From: Cyanobacteria bacterium SBLK
GTDB lineage: Bacteria > Cyanobacteriota > Cyanobacteriia > Cyanobacteriales > Spirulinaceae
Assembly: GCA_017746715.1 (NCBI GenBank)
Contig: JAGHZQ010000034.1
Span: 166,081-230,080, forward strand
Direction of reading: 5' to 3'
Length of the DNA stretch: 64,000 nucleotides
Shown here in pieces: positions 55,331-63,895 of this stretch (the first letter of the stretch is position 1; each line of letters starts with the position of its first letter). The notes below the pieces were generated by a model. It did no database searches, was not told where the DNA came from, and saw only the letters and a list, made by a program, of their open reading frames with translations. The position numbers were made by a program, and so were the translations under genes.

Positions 55331-57355
55331 TTAAAATTTTTCGGTGCGATGGATGGGAATAGAAATGCGAAATTGAGTTCCTTGACCCACTTGAGACGAA
55401 TATTCCAATTGTCCGCCGTGTTTTTCGACAATGACTTGATAGCTAATAGCAAGTCCCAAACCCGTTCCTTTGCCTACTTTTTTGGTGGTGAAAAAAGGAT
55501 CGAATATGCGCGACTGCATTTCTTCTGGAATTCCGTTTCCGTTGTCGGCAATTTCAATTTGCACGCGATCCCCTTCTCGAGCAGTGCGAATCCCAATCCG
55601 AGGTGTTAAACTTTCTCGGGCGTAACGCTCCTCAATCGCATCGAGAGCATTGGTCAGGAGACTCATAAACACCTGATTGAGAGGTGCGGGATAGCACTCG
55701 ACTAAGGGGATATTGCCATAATCTTTCACTAATTCCAAAGCATCGCGATCGCCAAGGGATTTCCAACGATGTTGCAAAATCAAGAGGGTACTTTCTAAAC
55801 CTTCGTGAATATCTACGGCTTTAATTTCAGCTTCATCGAGTCGGGAGAAGGTTCGCAAGGAAAGCACGATTTTGCGAATGCGATCGCTGCCCATTCGCAT
55901 CGATTCAATAATTTTAGGCAAATCTTCCCGCACGAAATCGAGATCGATATCGTCGATTTTTTCACGTACTTCTTCATTGGGAATGGGGTTAGCCTTGCGA
56001 TAGGAATCGATCAGATCGATTAAATCTAAAGCATAACCCTCCACGTGAACGAGATTGCCAAAAATGAAATTAACGGGATTGTTAATTTCGTGGGCAATTC
56101 CCGCCACCAATTGCCCCAAACCCACCATTTTTTCGCTCTGAATGAGTTGGGTTTGCGTTTGTTGCAATTCTTTGAGGGTGCGAGAAAGTTCGTCGGCTTG
56201 AGTTTGAGTCGTTTTTAACAATTCGGCTTGTTGCAAGGCAATTCCCAATTGACTGCCGATCTGAACCAGCAAATCGACTTCGTATTCTTGCCAGTGGCGG
56301 GGTTTGGAGTTCTGGTAGGTTGCCAGCAAGCCCCAGAGGGTTTCTCCTTGTAAAATAGGAACGATTATACAGGCTTTTGCTTCTAAGCGTTCGAGTAGTT
56401 GGATGTGACAGGTAGAATAGTTACTCTCATAGATATCGTCGATGACCGTTGTTTGATTGTGACGATAGCGTCCTCCTTGCGTTTCTTGGAGAACGCTATC
56501 AGCAATAAAAGCCCGATCTTTCATGAGCGGAGTCCAACCGCCCGCCAAAGCCTCGGCAACAATTTGCCCGCTCCAATCTGGATTAAAGTGATAAATAACC
56601 GTTCGTTCGCTTTCGAGGAGTTGCAGGGCTTCGCGGGTTGTTGTCTCGAAAATGGTCTCGATATCGAGAGAACGACGAATTTTATCGATGGTGTTAACGA
56701 GGGTTTTGTGACGTTGGGCGGCTTTTTCTCGTTCGGCAGCGATCGCCAGTTGGGTGCTTTGCTCTCGCGTTTGTTTGAGATATTCGGCTTGTTGCAGGGC
56801 AATACCGAGATGAGCGCCAATTTGAGCGAGGAATTCGGCTTCGTAGCTCTGCCATTGGCGGGGTTGAGAGTTTTGATAAGCGGCCAGCAAGCCCCAAAGG
56901 GTTTCTCCTTGCAGAATGGGGACGATAATATAAGCCCTGGCTTGGAGTTTTTCCAACAGTTCGAGGTGACAAGGAGAAAACCCGGTCGCATAAATATCGT
57001 TGACGATCGCGATCTCGTTGTGGCGATAGCGTCCCCCGCAATTTTCTTGGAGAAAGCTATCGGAAATAATAGAGCGATGGTTTTCTCGTACGAGGGAAGT
57101 CCAGCCATCGGCAAGGGATTCGGCGACAAATTCCCCACTCCAATCGGGGTTGAAACGAAAAATGGCAACGCGCTCGGCGGCAAGAAGTTGGCGAACCTCT
57201 CGGGTTGTCGTGCTGAAAATGGTTTCAATGTCAAGGGAGCGCCGAATGCGATCGATGACTTTCGCTAATGCCTGGTAAGATTGAGGGTTGCCATTGGGGG
57301 AATTGCCCCAGGAATTCGCGGAAGTCTCGATGATTGTAGAGTAAGCCTGTTTCAT
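55331..57355 (-). CDS. Tandem-GAF histidine kinase, candidate bilin-binding photoreceptor
   Basis: 674 aa from ATG 57355; a GTG at 57370 would add five residues. Two very similar GAF domains at about residues 35-190 and 225-380 have internal duplication, with [12 protein letters not shown] repeated almost exactly. Each has the Cys-His pair found at the chromophore site of phytochromes and cyanobacteriochromes: C129-H130 ([12 protein letters not shown]) and C316-H317 ([12 protein letters not shown]). [11 protein letters not shown] and the GGRYRHN segment are also conserved. A coiled coil leads to HisKA ([17 protein letters not shown]) and HATPase ([31 protein letters not shown]). No receiver domain is fused. 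Bilin binding is inference. Confidence 0.9.
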   Translation of the reverse strand: MKQAYSTIIETSANSWGNSPNGNPQSYQALAKVIDRIRRSLDIETIFSTTTREVRQLLAAERVAIFRFNPDWSGEFVAESLADGWTSLVRENHRSIISDSFLQENCGGRYRHNEIAIVNDIYATGFSPCHLELLEKLQARAYIIVPILQGETLWGLLAAYQNSQPRQWQSYEAEFLAQIGAHLGIALQQAEYLKQTREQSTQLAIAAEREKAAQRHKTLVNTIDKIRRSLDIETIFETTTREALQLLESERTVIYHFNPDWSGQIVAEALAGGWTPLMKDRAFIADSVLQETQGGRYRHNQTTVIDDIYESNYSTCHIQLLERLEAKACIIVPILQGETLWGLLATYQNSKPRHWQEYEVDLLVQIGSQLGIALQQAELLKTTQTQADELSRTLKELQQTQTQLIQSEKMVGLGQLVAGIAHEINNPVNFIFGNLVHVEGYALDLIDLIDSYRKANPIPNEEVREKIDDIDLDFVREDLPKIIESMRMGSDRIRKIVLSLRTFSRLDEAEIKAVDIHEGLESTLLILQHRWKSLGDRDALELVKDYGNIPLVECYPAPLNQVFMSLLTNALDAIEERYARESLTPRIGIRTAREGDRVQIEIADNGNGIPEEMQSRIFDPFFTTKKVGKGTGLGLAISYQVIVEKHGGQLEYSSQVGQGTQFRISIPIHRTEKF

Positions 57356-57530
57356 GAGAAAGAATGCCACCGAGATTATCGAGAACGCGATCGCGAAAAT
57401 CTCGAACGGAGAAATTTAGAGATTTTCTCAATTGCGAGTGGGTAGAAGGAATGCGCCCTGCGATAGACGATCGCTCAATTATGTTAATAATAACACATTT
57501 TTATATTTTCTTTATCTTTTGCGAGCATGA

Positions 57531-57782
57531 GAGCCAATCGACAATCGCCAAATCACTAAATCCAATGCTAATTTTAAAACAACAGAAAACAGACGTCTTG
57601 TCAATCGCCCCTTCATCAAATTGAGTCATCTATCCCCCTTTATCCTGCACGTTCCTCAAAATACACCACTCCCGCTTTATCGACAATTGCCGAGTGAGGC
57701 AGCAATCGCAGCGCGTATCGATCGCTATTATCGACCCTATCGCGATCGCCTGCAAGCATTGCTCCTGAAATCGACTTTGTAG
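57531..57782 (+). pseudogene. Start-less ORF remnant (83 residues)
   Basis: In the spacer between the two kinase genes a plus-strand frame, open from a TGA at 57528 to TAG at 57780-57782, reads FIKLSHLSPFILHVPQ, NTPLPLYRQLPSEAAIAAR, then IDRYYRPYRDRLQALLLKS. It contains no ATG. The codon pattern and the RIDRYYRPYRDRL segment look like real protein. A TTG at about 57621 would give a 53-aa product. I cannot name a family. Remnant of a 5'-truncated gene is the simplest view. Confidence 0.3.
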
Positions 57783-57807
57783 AGTTTGTCCCATAGAGGA
57801 ATTACAA

Positions 57808-57886
57808 TTTTGAATTGATAATTTTGAGGTGGGGGGATGCTGAATCGAATTCAGCATATCCAACCCACCTGTTGAATTTTGAATTA
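57808..57886. repeat. Dispersed repeat, copy 2 (short, palindromic)
   Basis: The two ends of the repeat family meet with no core. TTGAATTGATAATTTTGAGG opens it and ACCTGTTGAATTTTGAATT closes it. The centre is the perfect hairpin ATGCTGAAT (57838-57846), loop CGA, ATTCAGCAT (57850-57858). It lies 3 bases before the stop end of the histidine kinase gene at 57890. The same ends are found at 17828-17954 and, more diverged, at 63033-63203. Confidence 0.6.
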
Positions 57887-57889
57887 TTT

Positions 57890-59344
57890 TTACGGTTTGG
57901 GTAAAGTAATAATAAATTCAGCATATTGACCAAATTCGCTCTCGATGTCCAGCTTTCCTTGATGCTGTTCGATAACAATATTGCGAGTCAGAAATAAGCC
58001 CAAACCCGTCCCTTCTCCAATCGGTTTCGTCGTGAAAAAGGGTGTAAAAAGTTTGTTTTTTATATCTGCAGGAATGCCCTCGCCATTATCGCGAATGCGA
58101 ATGACAGTCGCTTTGGCTTGATTCTCGGTCGTCAACCACAATGTTGGGGCTTCTTCTTCTTGATTTCCTGTTTTATACTTAGTTTCGAGGGCATAACAAG
58201 CATTATCAATTAGATTAATAAAAGCTCGGCTGAGATCGCCTTCTGCGACGTCTATTAAGCCTACGGAGTTATCGTATTGGGTCTGAATATTGATATGAAT
58301 GCCTTTTTTGCTGGCTTTGCGACTGTGATAGGCTAATAGAGCGGCGCGATCGAGTAACTGATTGATATCCGTGGGATGATGGGCATTTTGTTCGGAGCGC
58401 GCGTGCTGCATCATGCTGCGAATGATTCCCTCAACCCTCTGTCCCTGCTGACGCACGATCGCGGCGTTGTTTTTCACGTCTGTCAGCATCTCTTGAAAAT
58501 AAGAAAAATCTGCTGGTGGGATGCGATCGCGTTGTTTTTCTAAGTTTTCCAAGAGTTCTTCGACCAGTTCTTCTGAAGTCTCCGAACAATTGGTGACAAA
58601 ATTAAGGGGATTGCGAATTTCATGGGCAACTCCCGCACTTAAAAGTCCTAATGTCGCCAATTTTTCTCGAGCGATGAGTTGCGATCGCGCTTCTTTTAAT
58701 TCTGCTTGACTTTCAGCCAGTTGTTCTTCTAAAGTTCCGATATATTCTCCTCTTTGTTCTTGGCTTTCCGTTTTGTCATTCGAAGCGAGATCGGACAAAT
58801 CGATGCGATTGAGAATAATTGCGGCTTGGAGGCAGAGGAAATTTAAGGCTTTCAGTTGTTGTTGGGAAAATTTTAGTTTTCTTTCTCTTGATTCTAGATA
58901 AATAATCCCCTTGAGAGATTTTTGATAAAGAAGCGGGAGACCGGCAAAAAATAGGGGTCGATCGATTTGGAAATAGGAATCGGCTTCGATATTGGCTCGT
59001 GCGGGTAGATTGTCGCTAATCAGAGATAGTTGCGCGCGCGCGACCCATTGAATAACAGATTGAGGAACAATTTGGCTCTCTTGCAAAGAAATTGGCGAAA
59101 CGCGTTCTATTTTACTCCCCTCATTTTTTATGGCAATCGACCAATGTTTATCTTCCGGTACGAGTAATGCGCCCCGATATATCCCGGTTTTTGCTAAAAT
59201 AATTTGCAAAAATCGAGCAAACAAACGATCCCGCTCGGTTTCTTCTGCAAGAGCGCACAGTGCCTCCATTACACTATCAGAATTGAGAAGATCGGAAATA
59301 TCCGAATCCAGTGAAGTCATAATTCTCGAAATGGTTTTATTCAT
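57890..59344 (-). CDS. GAF-domain sensor histidine kinase (soluble)
   Basis: 484 aa from ATG 59344; the open frame extends to 59398. The N-terminal part (about residues 20-190) is a GAF-like sensor (FARFLQIILAKTGIYRGALL, LPLLYQKSLKGIIYLESRE). A coiled coil (GTLEEQLAESQAELKEARSQ) leads to a HisKA H-box, LSAGVAHEIRNPLNF. The ATPase has the N-box INLIDNACYALETKYK, the G1 segment RIRDNGEGIPADIKNKLF and GEGTGLGLFLTRNI. No Cys-His bilin site is seen in this GAF, so the signal is unknown. It is the third histidine kinase within 9 kb; no response regulator is adjacent. Confidence 0.92.
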   Translation of the reverse strand: MNKTISRIMTSLDSDISDLLNSDSVMEALCALAEETERDRLFARFLQIILAKTGIYRGALLVPEDKHWSIAIKNEGSKIERVSPISLQESQIVPQSVIQWVARAQLSLISDNLPARANIEADSYFQIDRPLFFAGLPLLYQKSLKGIIYLESRERKLKFSQQQLKALNFLCLQAAIILNRIDLSDLASNDKTESQEQRGEYIGTLEEQLAESQAELKEARSQLIAREKLATLGLLSAGVAHEIRNPLNFVTNCSETSEELVEELLENLEKQRDRIPPADFSYFQEMLTDVKNNAAIVRQQGQRVEGIIRSMMQHARSEQNAHHPTDINQLLDRAALLAYHSRKASKKGIHINIQTQYDNSVGLIDVAEGDLSRAFINLIDNACYALETKYKTGNQEEEAPTLWLTTENQAKATVIRIRDNGEGIPADIKNKLFTPFFTTKPIGEGTGLGLFLTRNIVIEQHQGKLDIESEFGQYAEFIITLPKP

Positions 59345-59864
59345 AGTTGCATTATTCTCATGGCTTTTGCCTGTAAGAAAAAGCACAAGCCGTAACATTG
59401 CTTGTAAAATTATTGATTATCCTTATCCTTAATCGATATTACCCCCTATTCTCTCAATGAGCGATCGCGAAATTGACCGGCGTATCCGAATGATACAAGG
59501 AACGATACAAAGATAGATAACAAAAGGATCGGACAATAGCACGAGAATGCAGCGATCGCTAGATTTGCAATCGAGCACGTGGATCTCAAGGGACGAACTC
59601 AGTTAGGATTTGGAGGGTAGATGCTAAAATTTAAGTCTATTGTATCGAATTTTTGATTTCTATCTCTTGATAAGACCATCCCCGTCAAAAACGAGAGGAG
59701 AGATAGTTATAGAATAGCACCAAACCCCCTTTTCTCAGCACAATTTTTCCAATTATAATCCTTTGCATGTAGCTTTCCCGAATTGAAGGAAAGGGTGGCC
59801 GGCAAACTTTCGAGAACAGAAAACTGAACTCCAAACAACGCAAAACTATTTTAAAATCAAGCGA
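59345..59864. other. Gene-free divergent spacer
   Basis: About 520 bases between the histidine kinase gene and the BaiN-type gene. Only short frames without protein-like content are seen. It is AT-rich around 59640-59720 and contains a HIP1-type palindrome or two. Presumably it holds both promoters, but I see no clear pair of -35 and -10 boxes. Confidence 0.3.
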
Positions 59865-61097
59865 ATGGTCGCAAACAAGGTCACGATCGCGGTTATTGGG
59901 GGTGGGGCTGCCGGATTTTTTGGCGCAGTGACGGCAGCTCGCTGTCATCCCCACCTTCGCATTCTCATTCTCGAAGCGGGGAGACAGCCTCTCGCGAAGG
60001 TTCGCATCTCTGGAGGAGGACGGTGTAACGTCACCCATCATTGTTTCGATCCGGCCCTATTGGTTAAGAATTATCCGAGAGGAAGCAAGGCATTACTGGG
60101 AGCATTCAGTCGCTTTCAGCCCCGAGAAACGATCGCTTGGTTCGAGAGTCGAGGCGTGGGTTTAAAAACCGAAGCCGACGGACGGATATTTCCCGCGAAC
60201 GATCGCTCCGAAACGATTATTAATTGTTTGCTGCACGAAGCAGAAGCGCAAGGAGTGGAATTGCGGACGCGATCGCCAGCGAAATCGTTGGCGCGATCGC
60301 CCGAGGGGTTTACCGTAACTTTAAAAACGGGGGAAATTTTGCACGCCGATCGCGTTTTAGTAGCGACGGGGAGCAATATATCGGGCTATCGTTGGGCGAA
60401 ACAGTTGGGACACGCGATCGCGACTCCCGTTCCTTCATTATTTACGTTTAAAATTGCCGATGCGCGCTTGCAAGATTTGGCTGGGGTCAGTGTCGATCGC
60501 GCTCGAGTTCGCTTGTTGTCTGAAGGAAAGCACAAACTCGAACAAACCGAAGCCATACTCGTGACTCATTGGGGATTGAGCGGTCCGGCCATTTTGAAAT
60601 TATCGGCATGGGGGGCGAGAATACTCTGGGAACATCGCTATCATCTTGCCTTGCAGGTGAATTGGCTACCTGACGAAAACCGAGAAACCCTGTATCAACA
60701 ATTACTGGGTGTTAAATCCGAACATCCTAAGAGAAAGGTGTTTAATTATTGTCCCGTTTCTTTGCCCAAGCGTTTATGGCAAAAATTATTAGAAGCGGCG
60801 GAAATTTCTCCGGTGAAAGTTTGGGCGGAGTTATCGAAGAAGGAATTAAATCGAGCGATCGCGGAACTGGTTGACGGACGCTATACCATTTTAGGGAAAA
60901 ACGCTTTTAAGGAGGAGTTTGTCACCTGTGGAGGGGTCAATCTCAAGGAAGTTAATTTTAAAACCATGGAAAGCCGCAAATGTTCGGGGTTGTATTTTGC
61001 GGGGGAAATTCTCGATATTGATGGCGTGACGGGAGGATTTAATTTCCAAAGTGCTTGGACGACGGGATGGATCGCGGGGATGGCGATGGGGGAGTAG
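59865..61097 (+). CDS. BaiN/HI0933 family FAD-dependent oxidoreductase
   Basis: 410-aa flavoprotein. The N-terminal FAD motif is VIGGGAAGFFGAVTAARC, followed by LEAGRQPLAKVRISGGGRCN, the HI0933 signature with the GGGRCN sequence, then VTHHCF and RGSKALLGAFSRF. The C-terminal part has KNAFKEEFVTCGGV, MESRKCSGLYFAGEILDIDG and GFNFQSAWTTGWIAG. The family is related to BaiN-type bile-acid dehydrogenases of gut bacteria, but the cyanobacterial role is unknown. Start at ATG 59865. A purine-rich inverted repeat follows the stop. Confidence 0.92.
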   Translation: MVANKVTIAVIGGGAAGFFGAVTAARCHPHLRILILEAGRQPLAKVRISGGGRCNVTHHCFDPALLVKNYPRGSKALLGAFSRFQPRETIAWFESRGVGLKTEADGRIFPANDRSETIINCLLHEAEAQGVELRTRSPAKSLARSPEGFTVTLKTGEILHADRVLVATGSNISGYRWAKQLGHAIATPVPSLFTFKIADARLQDLAGVSVDRARVRLLSEGKHKLEQTEAILVTHWGLSGPAILKLSAWGARILWEHRYHLALQVNWLPDENRETLYQQLLGVKSEHPKRKVFNYCPVSLPKRLWQKLLEAAEISPVKVWAELSKKELNRAIAELVDGRYTILGKNAFKEEFVTCGGVNLKEVNFKTMESRKCSGLYFAGEILDIDGVTGGFNFQSAWTTGWIAGMAMGE

Positions 61098-61455
61098 AGA
61101 GCGTCGAGAGCAGAGGGAGCGTTGGGAGAGGAGAGGTTGGTTACACTTTCCGTCCACCTCTCCTCTCTGTCTTCTCGGAAGTTGAATTAATTGAAAAAAC
61201 TACATTCGATCGCAAAAATCGTACGTTTTTTTATTGCCAACTTTAAAACGCAATCGGCCATTCTCCTCCCGCTCCCTCTGCTTCCCTCGCTCGCGACGCT
61301 CCCTCATCTCCCCCTACTCTCCGCTCCCCTCATCAAAATTTCACATAACTATATTGGTCTGTAAAGATTCAGTAAAAATGCGGAAATTGCCTCGACAACC
61401 CCCGAATAAACCGCATAAGCTAAAAATAAGTCAGCAAGAGATTTTCGGGAAAGCC
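61098..61455. other. Spacer with purine- and pyrimidine-rich tracts
   Basis: Between the BaiN-like and PEP-CTERM genes. It holds the stem at 61126-61167, then a C/T-rich tract (61260-61335, with CTCCCT and CTCCCCCTA) that partly complements the purine-rich stretch at 61097-61137. The frame of the next gene is open from 61234, but residues encoded before 61456 are Ser/Pro/Arg-rich and not protein-like. No RNA gene is recognised. Confidence 0.35.
61126..61167 (+). terminator. Purine/pyrimidine-rich inverted repeat after the BaiN-like gene
   Basis: Arms GAGAGGAGAGGT (61126-61137) and ACCTCTCCTCTC (61156-61167) form a perfect 12-bp stem with an 18-base loop. It begins 28 bases after the stop codon and lacks a T-run directly after the stem, so termination is plausible but not certain. 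A further pyrimidine-rich stretch follows at 61260-61335. Confidence 0.45.
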
Positions 61456-62190
61456 ATGAACGGATTAAAAATTTTGGGAGCGATCGCAGGGGCAACGTTG
61501 AGTTTAGCTGCCATAATGGGCGCAACAACAGAAACCGCCACAGCCTTTACCCTCGGCGGTCATCTTGACGGTGCGGAATTTGATGTCTTGGGTTTAGACA
61601 TTCCTTGGGCGGCAGAAAGTCGCATCGGTCGGATCGGCGACCATGAAATTAATATTCACGACAGTACGAATAGCGCCCAAAATCGCGTTCAGGCAGATTA
61701 TGATAATTGGGTCAGTGGTGAAGCCGTCGATTTTTCCTTAGTTTTTGACAGTATTGCTAACACGTTAACCTATACCGTCGATGACGTTGTAGTCAGTAAA
61801 ACCGAAGTTTTTGAAGATAATTTTTCCGACCTTTATATCAGAACGAGCGCTCGCAAGGACGACACCAGTATCGTTGTGAATAACTTGTTCTTGGACGACG
61901 CATCCACCCTATCTCCCTTAAGCATTGCCGATTCTTCTAGTGCTTCTTGTTCGGGAGGTGTTGGCTGCGGTTATGTTGATGCCGACTATCTCCATATTGC
62001 CGATATCGTTGGCGATTTTACCCTCACGGGTCAATCGACGATGACTTGGGGAGCCATCAAACCCAACAATTCAAATCTTGCCTATCAAATTAAGTTGGTT
62101 GAAGGCATTGACGTTCCCGAACCTGCCTCTATCTCTCTCTTTTCTCTTGGTTTAGCGGGTTTGTTGGTTGCAGGAAAACGTCGCCAATAA
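61456..62190 (+). CDS. PEP-CTERM sorting-domain protein
   Basis: 244 aa from ATG 61456, which begins a signal peptide (NGLKILGAIAGATLSLAAI, cleavage near ATAFT). The mature part is rich in Asp and Ser, with no Cys pairs except CSGGVGC, and reads as a beta-sandwich (LVFDSIANTLTYTVDDVVVS). The C-terminus is the PEP-CTERM tripartite signal: VPEPAS, a hydrophobic helix (ISLFSLGLAGLLVA) and basic GKRRQ. Such proteins are processed by an exosortase and often become secreted or surface proteins tied to exopolysaccharide. No exosortase gene is in this window. A T-tailed terminator follows. Confidence 0.9.
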   Translation: MNGLKILGAIAGATLSLAAIMGATTETATAFTLGGHLDGAEFDVLGLDIPWAAESRIGRIGDHEINIHDSTNSAQNRVQADYDNWVSGEAVDFSLVFDSIANTLTYTVDDVVVSKTEVFEDNFSDLYIRTSARKDDTSIVVNNLFLDDASTLSPLSIADSSSASCSGGVGCGYVDADYLHIADIVGDFTLTGQSTMTWGAIKPNNSNLAYQIKLVEGIDVPEPASISLFSLGLAGLLVAGKRRQ

Positions 62191-62243
62191 AATAGCGATC
62201 GCTAAACTTAAAGTTTGACCTAAGAATGGTTTTCTCGTTTCTC

Positions 62244-62276
62244 ATCCGCTTCCAGAAAATGAAAGCGGATTTTTTC
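62244..62276 (+). terminator. Rho-independent terminator after the PEP-CTERM gene
   Basis: Inverted repeat ATCCGCTT (62244-62251) and AAGCGGAT (62263-62270) with an 11-base loop, followed by a run of six T. It lies 54 bases after the stop codon of the PEP-CTERM gene and just before the convergent hisH stop. Confidence 0.8.
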
Positions 62277-62290
62277 TGTTGTTTGGTCGA

Positions 62291-62938
62291 TTAAACGGCA
62301 ACTGCCGATCGCGTTTTTGTCGCAACCAAAGAGACAAAATTAGAAAGAATTTTTAACCCCGCCGTTGAGGATTTTTCCGGGTGGAACTGGACGGCAACGA
62401 GATTATCTCGGGCGATCGCGGCGGTCACTTCCTGAGAACCGTGAGTCACTGTTGCCGCGCGAATTTGCGGATCGACAGGATCCACGTAAAAGGAGTGAAC
62501 GAAATAAACGTAGGGATGTTCTCCCAGTCCTTGCCAAATGGGAAGTTCGGTTTGTTTAAAGGAGAGTGTATTCCAGCCCATGTGAGGAATGACGATATCG
62601 GGTTCGGAACGAAAGCGGCGCACCATCCCCGGAATAATTCCCAATCCGGGTTCTGTCCCTTCCTCAGAGCCGTTGAAGAGAATTTGCAGCCCCAAACAAA
62701 TACCGAGAAAGGGTTTGCCACTGGCGATCGCTGCTTTAATGGGTTCGACGAGATGGCGCGATCGCAAGTGTTGCACCGCCGGATCGAAAGCCCCAACGCC
62801 TGGTAAAACAATTGCATCTGCGGCGGCGAGATCGACATGAGAATCCGTAACCGTTGTTTTTGCCCCTGCATTTTCCAGTCCCTTGCAAGCCGAGTGCAAG
62901 TTGCCCATATCGTAGTCAATTACCGCGATCGATACCAT
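62291..62938 (-). CDS. hisH: Imidazole glycerol phosphate synthase, glutaminase subunit
   Basis: Glutamine amidotransferase that feeds ammonia to HisF in histidine synthesis. The 215-aa product has the start IAVIDYDMGNLHSACKGLEN and PGVGAFDPAVQHL. The nucleophilic Cys is in FLGICLGLQILFNGSEEG and the His-Glu pair in LVAVQFHPEKSS. HPYVYFVHSFYVDP is also family-like. hisF is not adjacent, as is usual in cyanobacteria, where his genes are scattered. Start ATG 62938. Confidence 0.95.
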   Translation of the reverse strand: MVSIAVIDYDMGNLHSACKGLENAGAKTTVTDSHVDLAAADAIVLPGVGAFDPAVQHLRSRHLVEPIKAAIASGKPFLGICLGLQILFNGSEEGTEPGLGIIPGMVRRFRSEPDIVIPHMGWNTLSFKQTELPIWQGLGEHPYVYFVHSFYVDPVDPQIRAATVTHGSQEVTAAIARDNLVAVQFHPEKSSTAGLKILSNFVSLVATKTRSAVAV

Positions 62939-63032
62939 TGTCCGCTAATTGATAGGAGTTCTACAAGAACGATCGTAACTCAGATCGGGAGAAAATTGCT
63001 ATACTGGCGGGGACAATCGAAAACGATCGTAC

Positions 63033-63203
63033 ATTAATAATTGAGGTGGAGGGATGTTCAATTGCGGTGCGACCCCGGCGAAGGTTGCTGAGCGACTTGT
63101 ACTGAGCAATGCCGAAGTATGCCGAAGCATCGAATTCCCCAAGGGAACGCGCACCAAGAGATAGTTCGGCATATTCAATCCACCTGTCGATAATTGATAA
63201 TTA
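63033..63203. repeat. Dispersed repeat, copy 3 (longest)
   Basis: The element fills the hisH to NUDIX spacer. The left end is TTAATAATTGAGGTGGAGGG and the right end is TCCACCTGTCGATAATTGAT, imperfect complements. The core holds TGCGGTGCGACC and CGCGCACCAAGAGA, both present in copy 1 in the same order. It also contains a GTACTGAGCAATGCCGAAG module; a related piece with a CCTGTCGAAGTAC segment occurs alone near 16715-16735. The repeat ends 2 bases before the NUDIX start codon and so supplies its translation-start context. Confidence 0.55.
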
Positions 63204-63205
63204 AA

Positions 63206-63646
63206 ATGACTGTTGAAGTTGCGATCGCTATTCTCTATCAAGATGAATATTTTCTCATGCAGTTGCGAGATAATATTCCTAATATTGCCGCCCCCGGATG
63301 TTGGGGCTTTTTTGGCGGACACCTAGATCCGGGAGAAACGCCAGAAGAGGCACTCCTACGAGAGTTAGTTGAAGAAATTGGTTATGAGTTTATCGGAACG
63401 CCTCTCAAATTTGGACAATATCCTAGCGATCGTGCGATCCGTCATGTTTTTGCCGTGCCTTTAGAAGTTCCTTTTTCTCAATTAGAACTGAAAGAAGGCT
63501 GGGATTTTGCTTTAGTCTCTCCCGAAGAAATTCGCCAAGGAGAACGCTTTTCTGCTATTGCCAATTCCGTTCGCCCTCTCAGTTCCGTCCACCAACAAAT
63601 TTTACTCGATTATATGGAGAAAAAGCCTTTGTCTGCTAAGCATTAA
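63206..63646 (+). CDS. NUDIX hydrolase
   Basis: 146 aa from ATG 63206 (a TTG at 63194 lies inside the repeat). The Nudix box is complete: [20 protein letters not shown] followed by EIG, matching G-x5-E-x7-R-E-U-x-E-E-x-G-U. The N-terminal strand is [19 protein letters not shown]. The short length and lack of a second domain leave the substrate open: nucleoside diphosphate derivatives, dinucleotides or sugars. The upstream region is the dispersed repeat copy 3. A small membrane protein follows after 47 bp. Confidence 0.9.
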   Translation: MTVEVAIAILYQDEYFLMQLRDNIPNIAAPGCWGFFGGHLDPGETPEEALLRELVEEIGYEFIGTPLKFGQYPSDRAIRHVFAVPLEVPFSQLELKEGWDFALVSPEEIRQGERFSAIANSVRPLSSVHQQILLDYMEKKPLSAKH

Positions 63647-63693
63647 TCGGGACACTTGCCAAGTTTCCTTCTTTAAAAGTAGGACAAAATTCT

Positions 63694-63864
63694 ATGAGTC
63701 AGACGGTTTGGAATATTCTTGGCATCTTAACGATTCTTGCCAGTATTCTCCTATTTTGGGACTATCCCGAACGATTGGCCGTCCTCCCTCCCGATCGCCA
63801 TTTTCAATTCATTGCGGGAGGTGTTTTCTTTGCTCTACTCCTCAGCGCGATCGCTTGTATTTGA
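63694..63864 (+). CDS. Small two-helix membrane protein (56 aa)
   Basis: ATG 63694 with AGGA upstream begins a 56-aa product with two hydrophobic helices: VWNILGILTILASILLFW (about residues 5-22), and FIAGGVFFALLLSAIACI at the C-terminus. The connecting loop is DYPERLAVLPPDRH. I do not recognise it. The reading frame ends at a TGA (63862-63864) exactly where the right end of an IS200/IS605-type element seems to begin, so the original C-terminus may have been altered by insertion. It is on the same strand as the NUDIX gene. Confidence 0.55.
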   Translation: MSQTVWNILGILTILASILLFWDYPERLAVLPPDRHFQFIAGGVFFALLLSAIACI

Positions 63865-63895
63865 CCCTCCCCGCTCTAAAGAGACGGGGATTCGG
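63862..63895. mobile_element. Right-end hairpin of an IS200/IS605-type element
   Basis: On the minus strand the sequence CCCCGTCTCTTTAGAGCGGG forms a short stem (CCCCG/CGGGG with CTC/GAG), overlapping the TAG stop of tnpB, and is followed by GAGGGTCAA. IS200/IS605 elements have subterminal imperfect palindromes at their right end and often end in TCAA. The boundary is therefore put near 63862. This is by pattern only; the left end lies outside the window. Confidence 0.45.

Noticed and set aside
59685..60041. 118-codon minus-strand frame over the start of the BaiN-like gene
   Set aside because: It is the antisense of the FAD-binding motif region, which is clearly coding on the plus strand.
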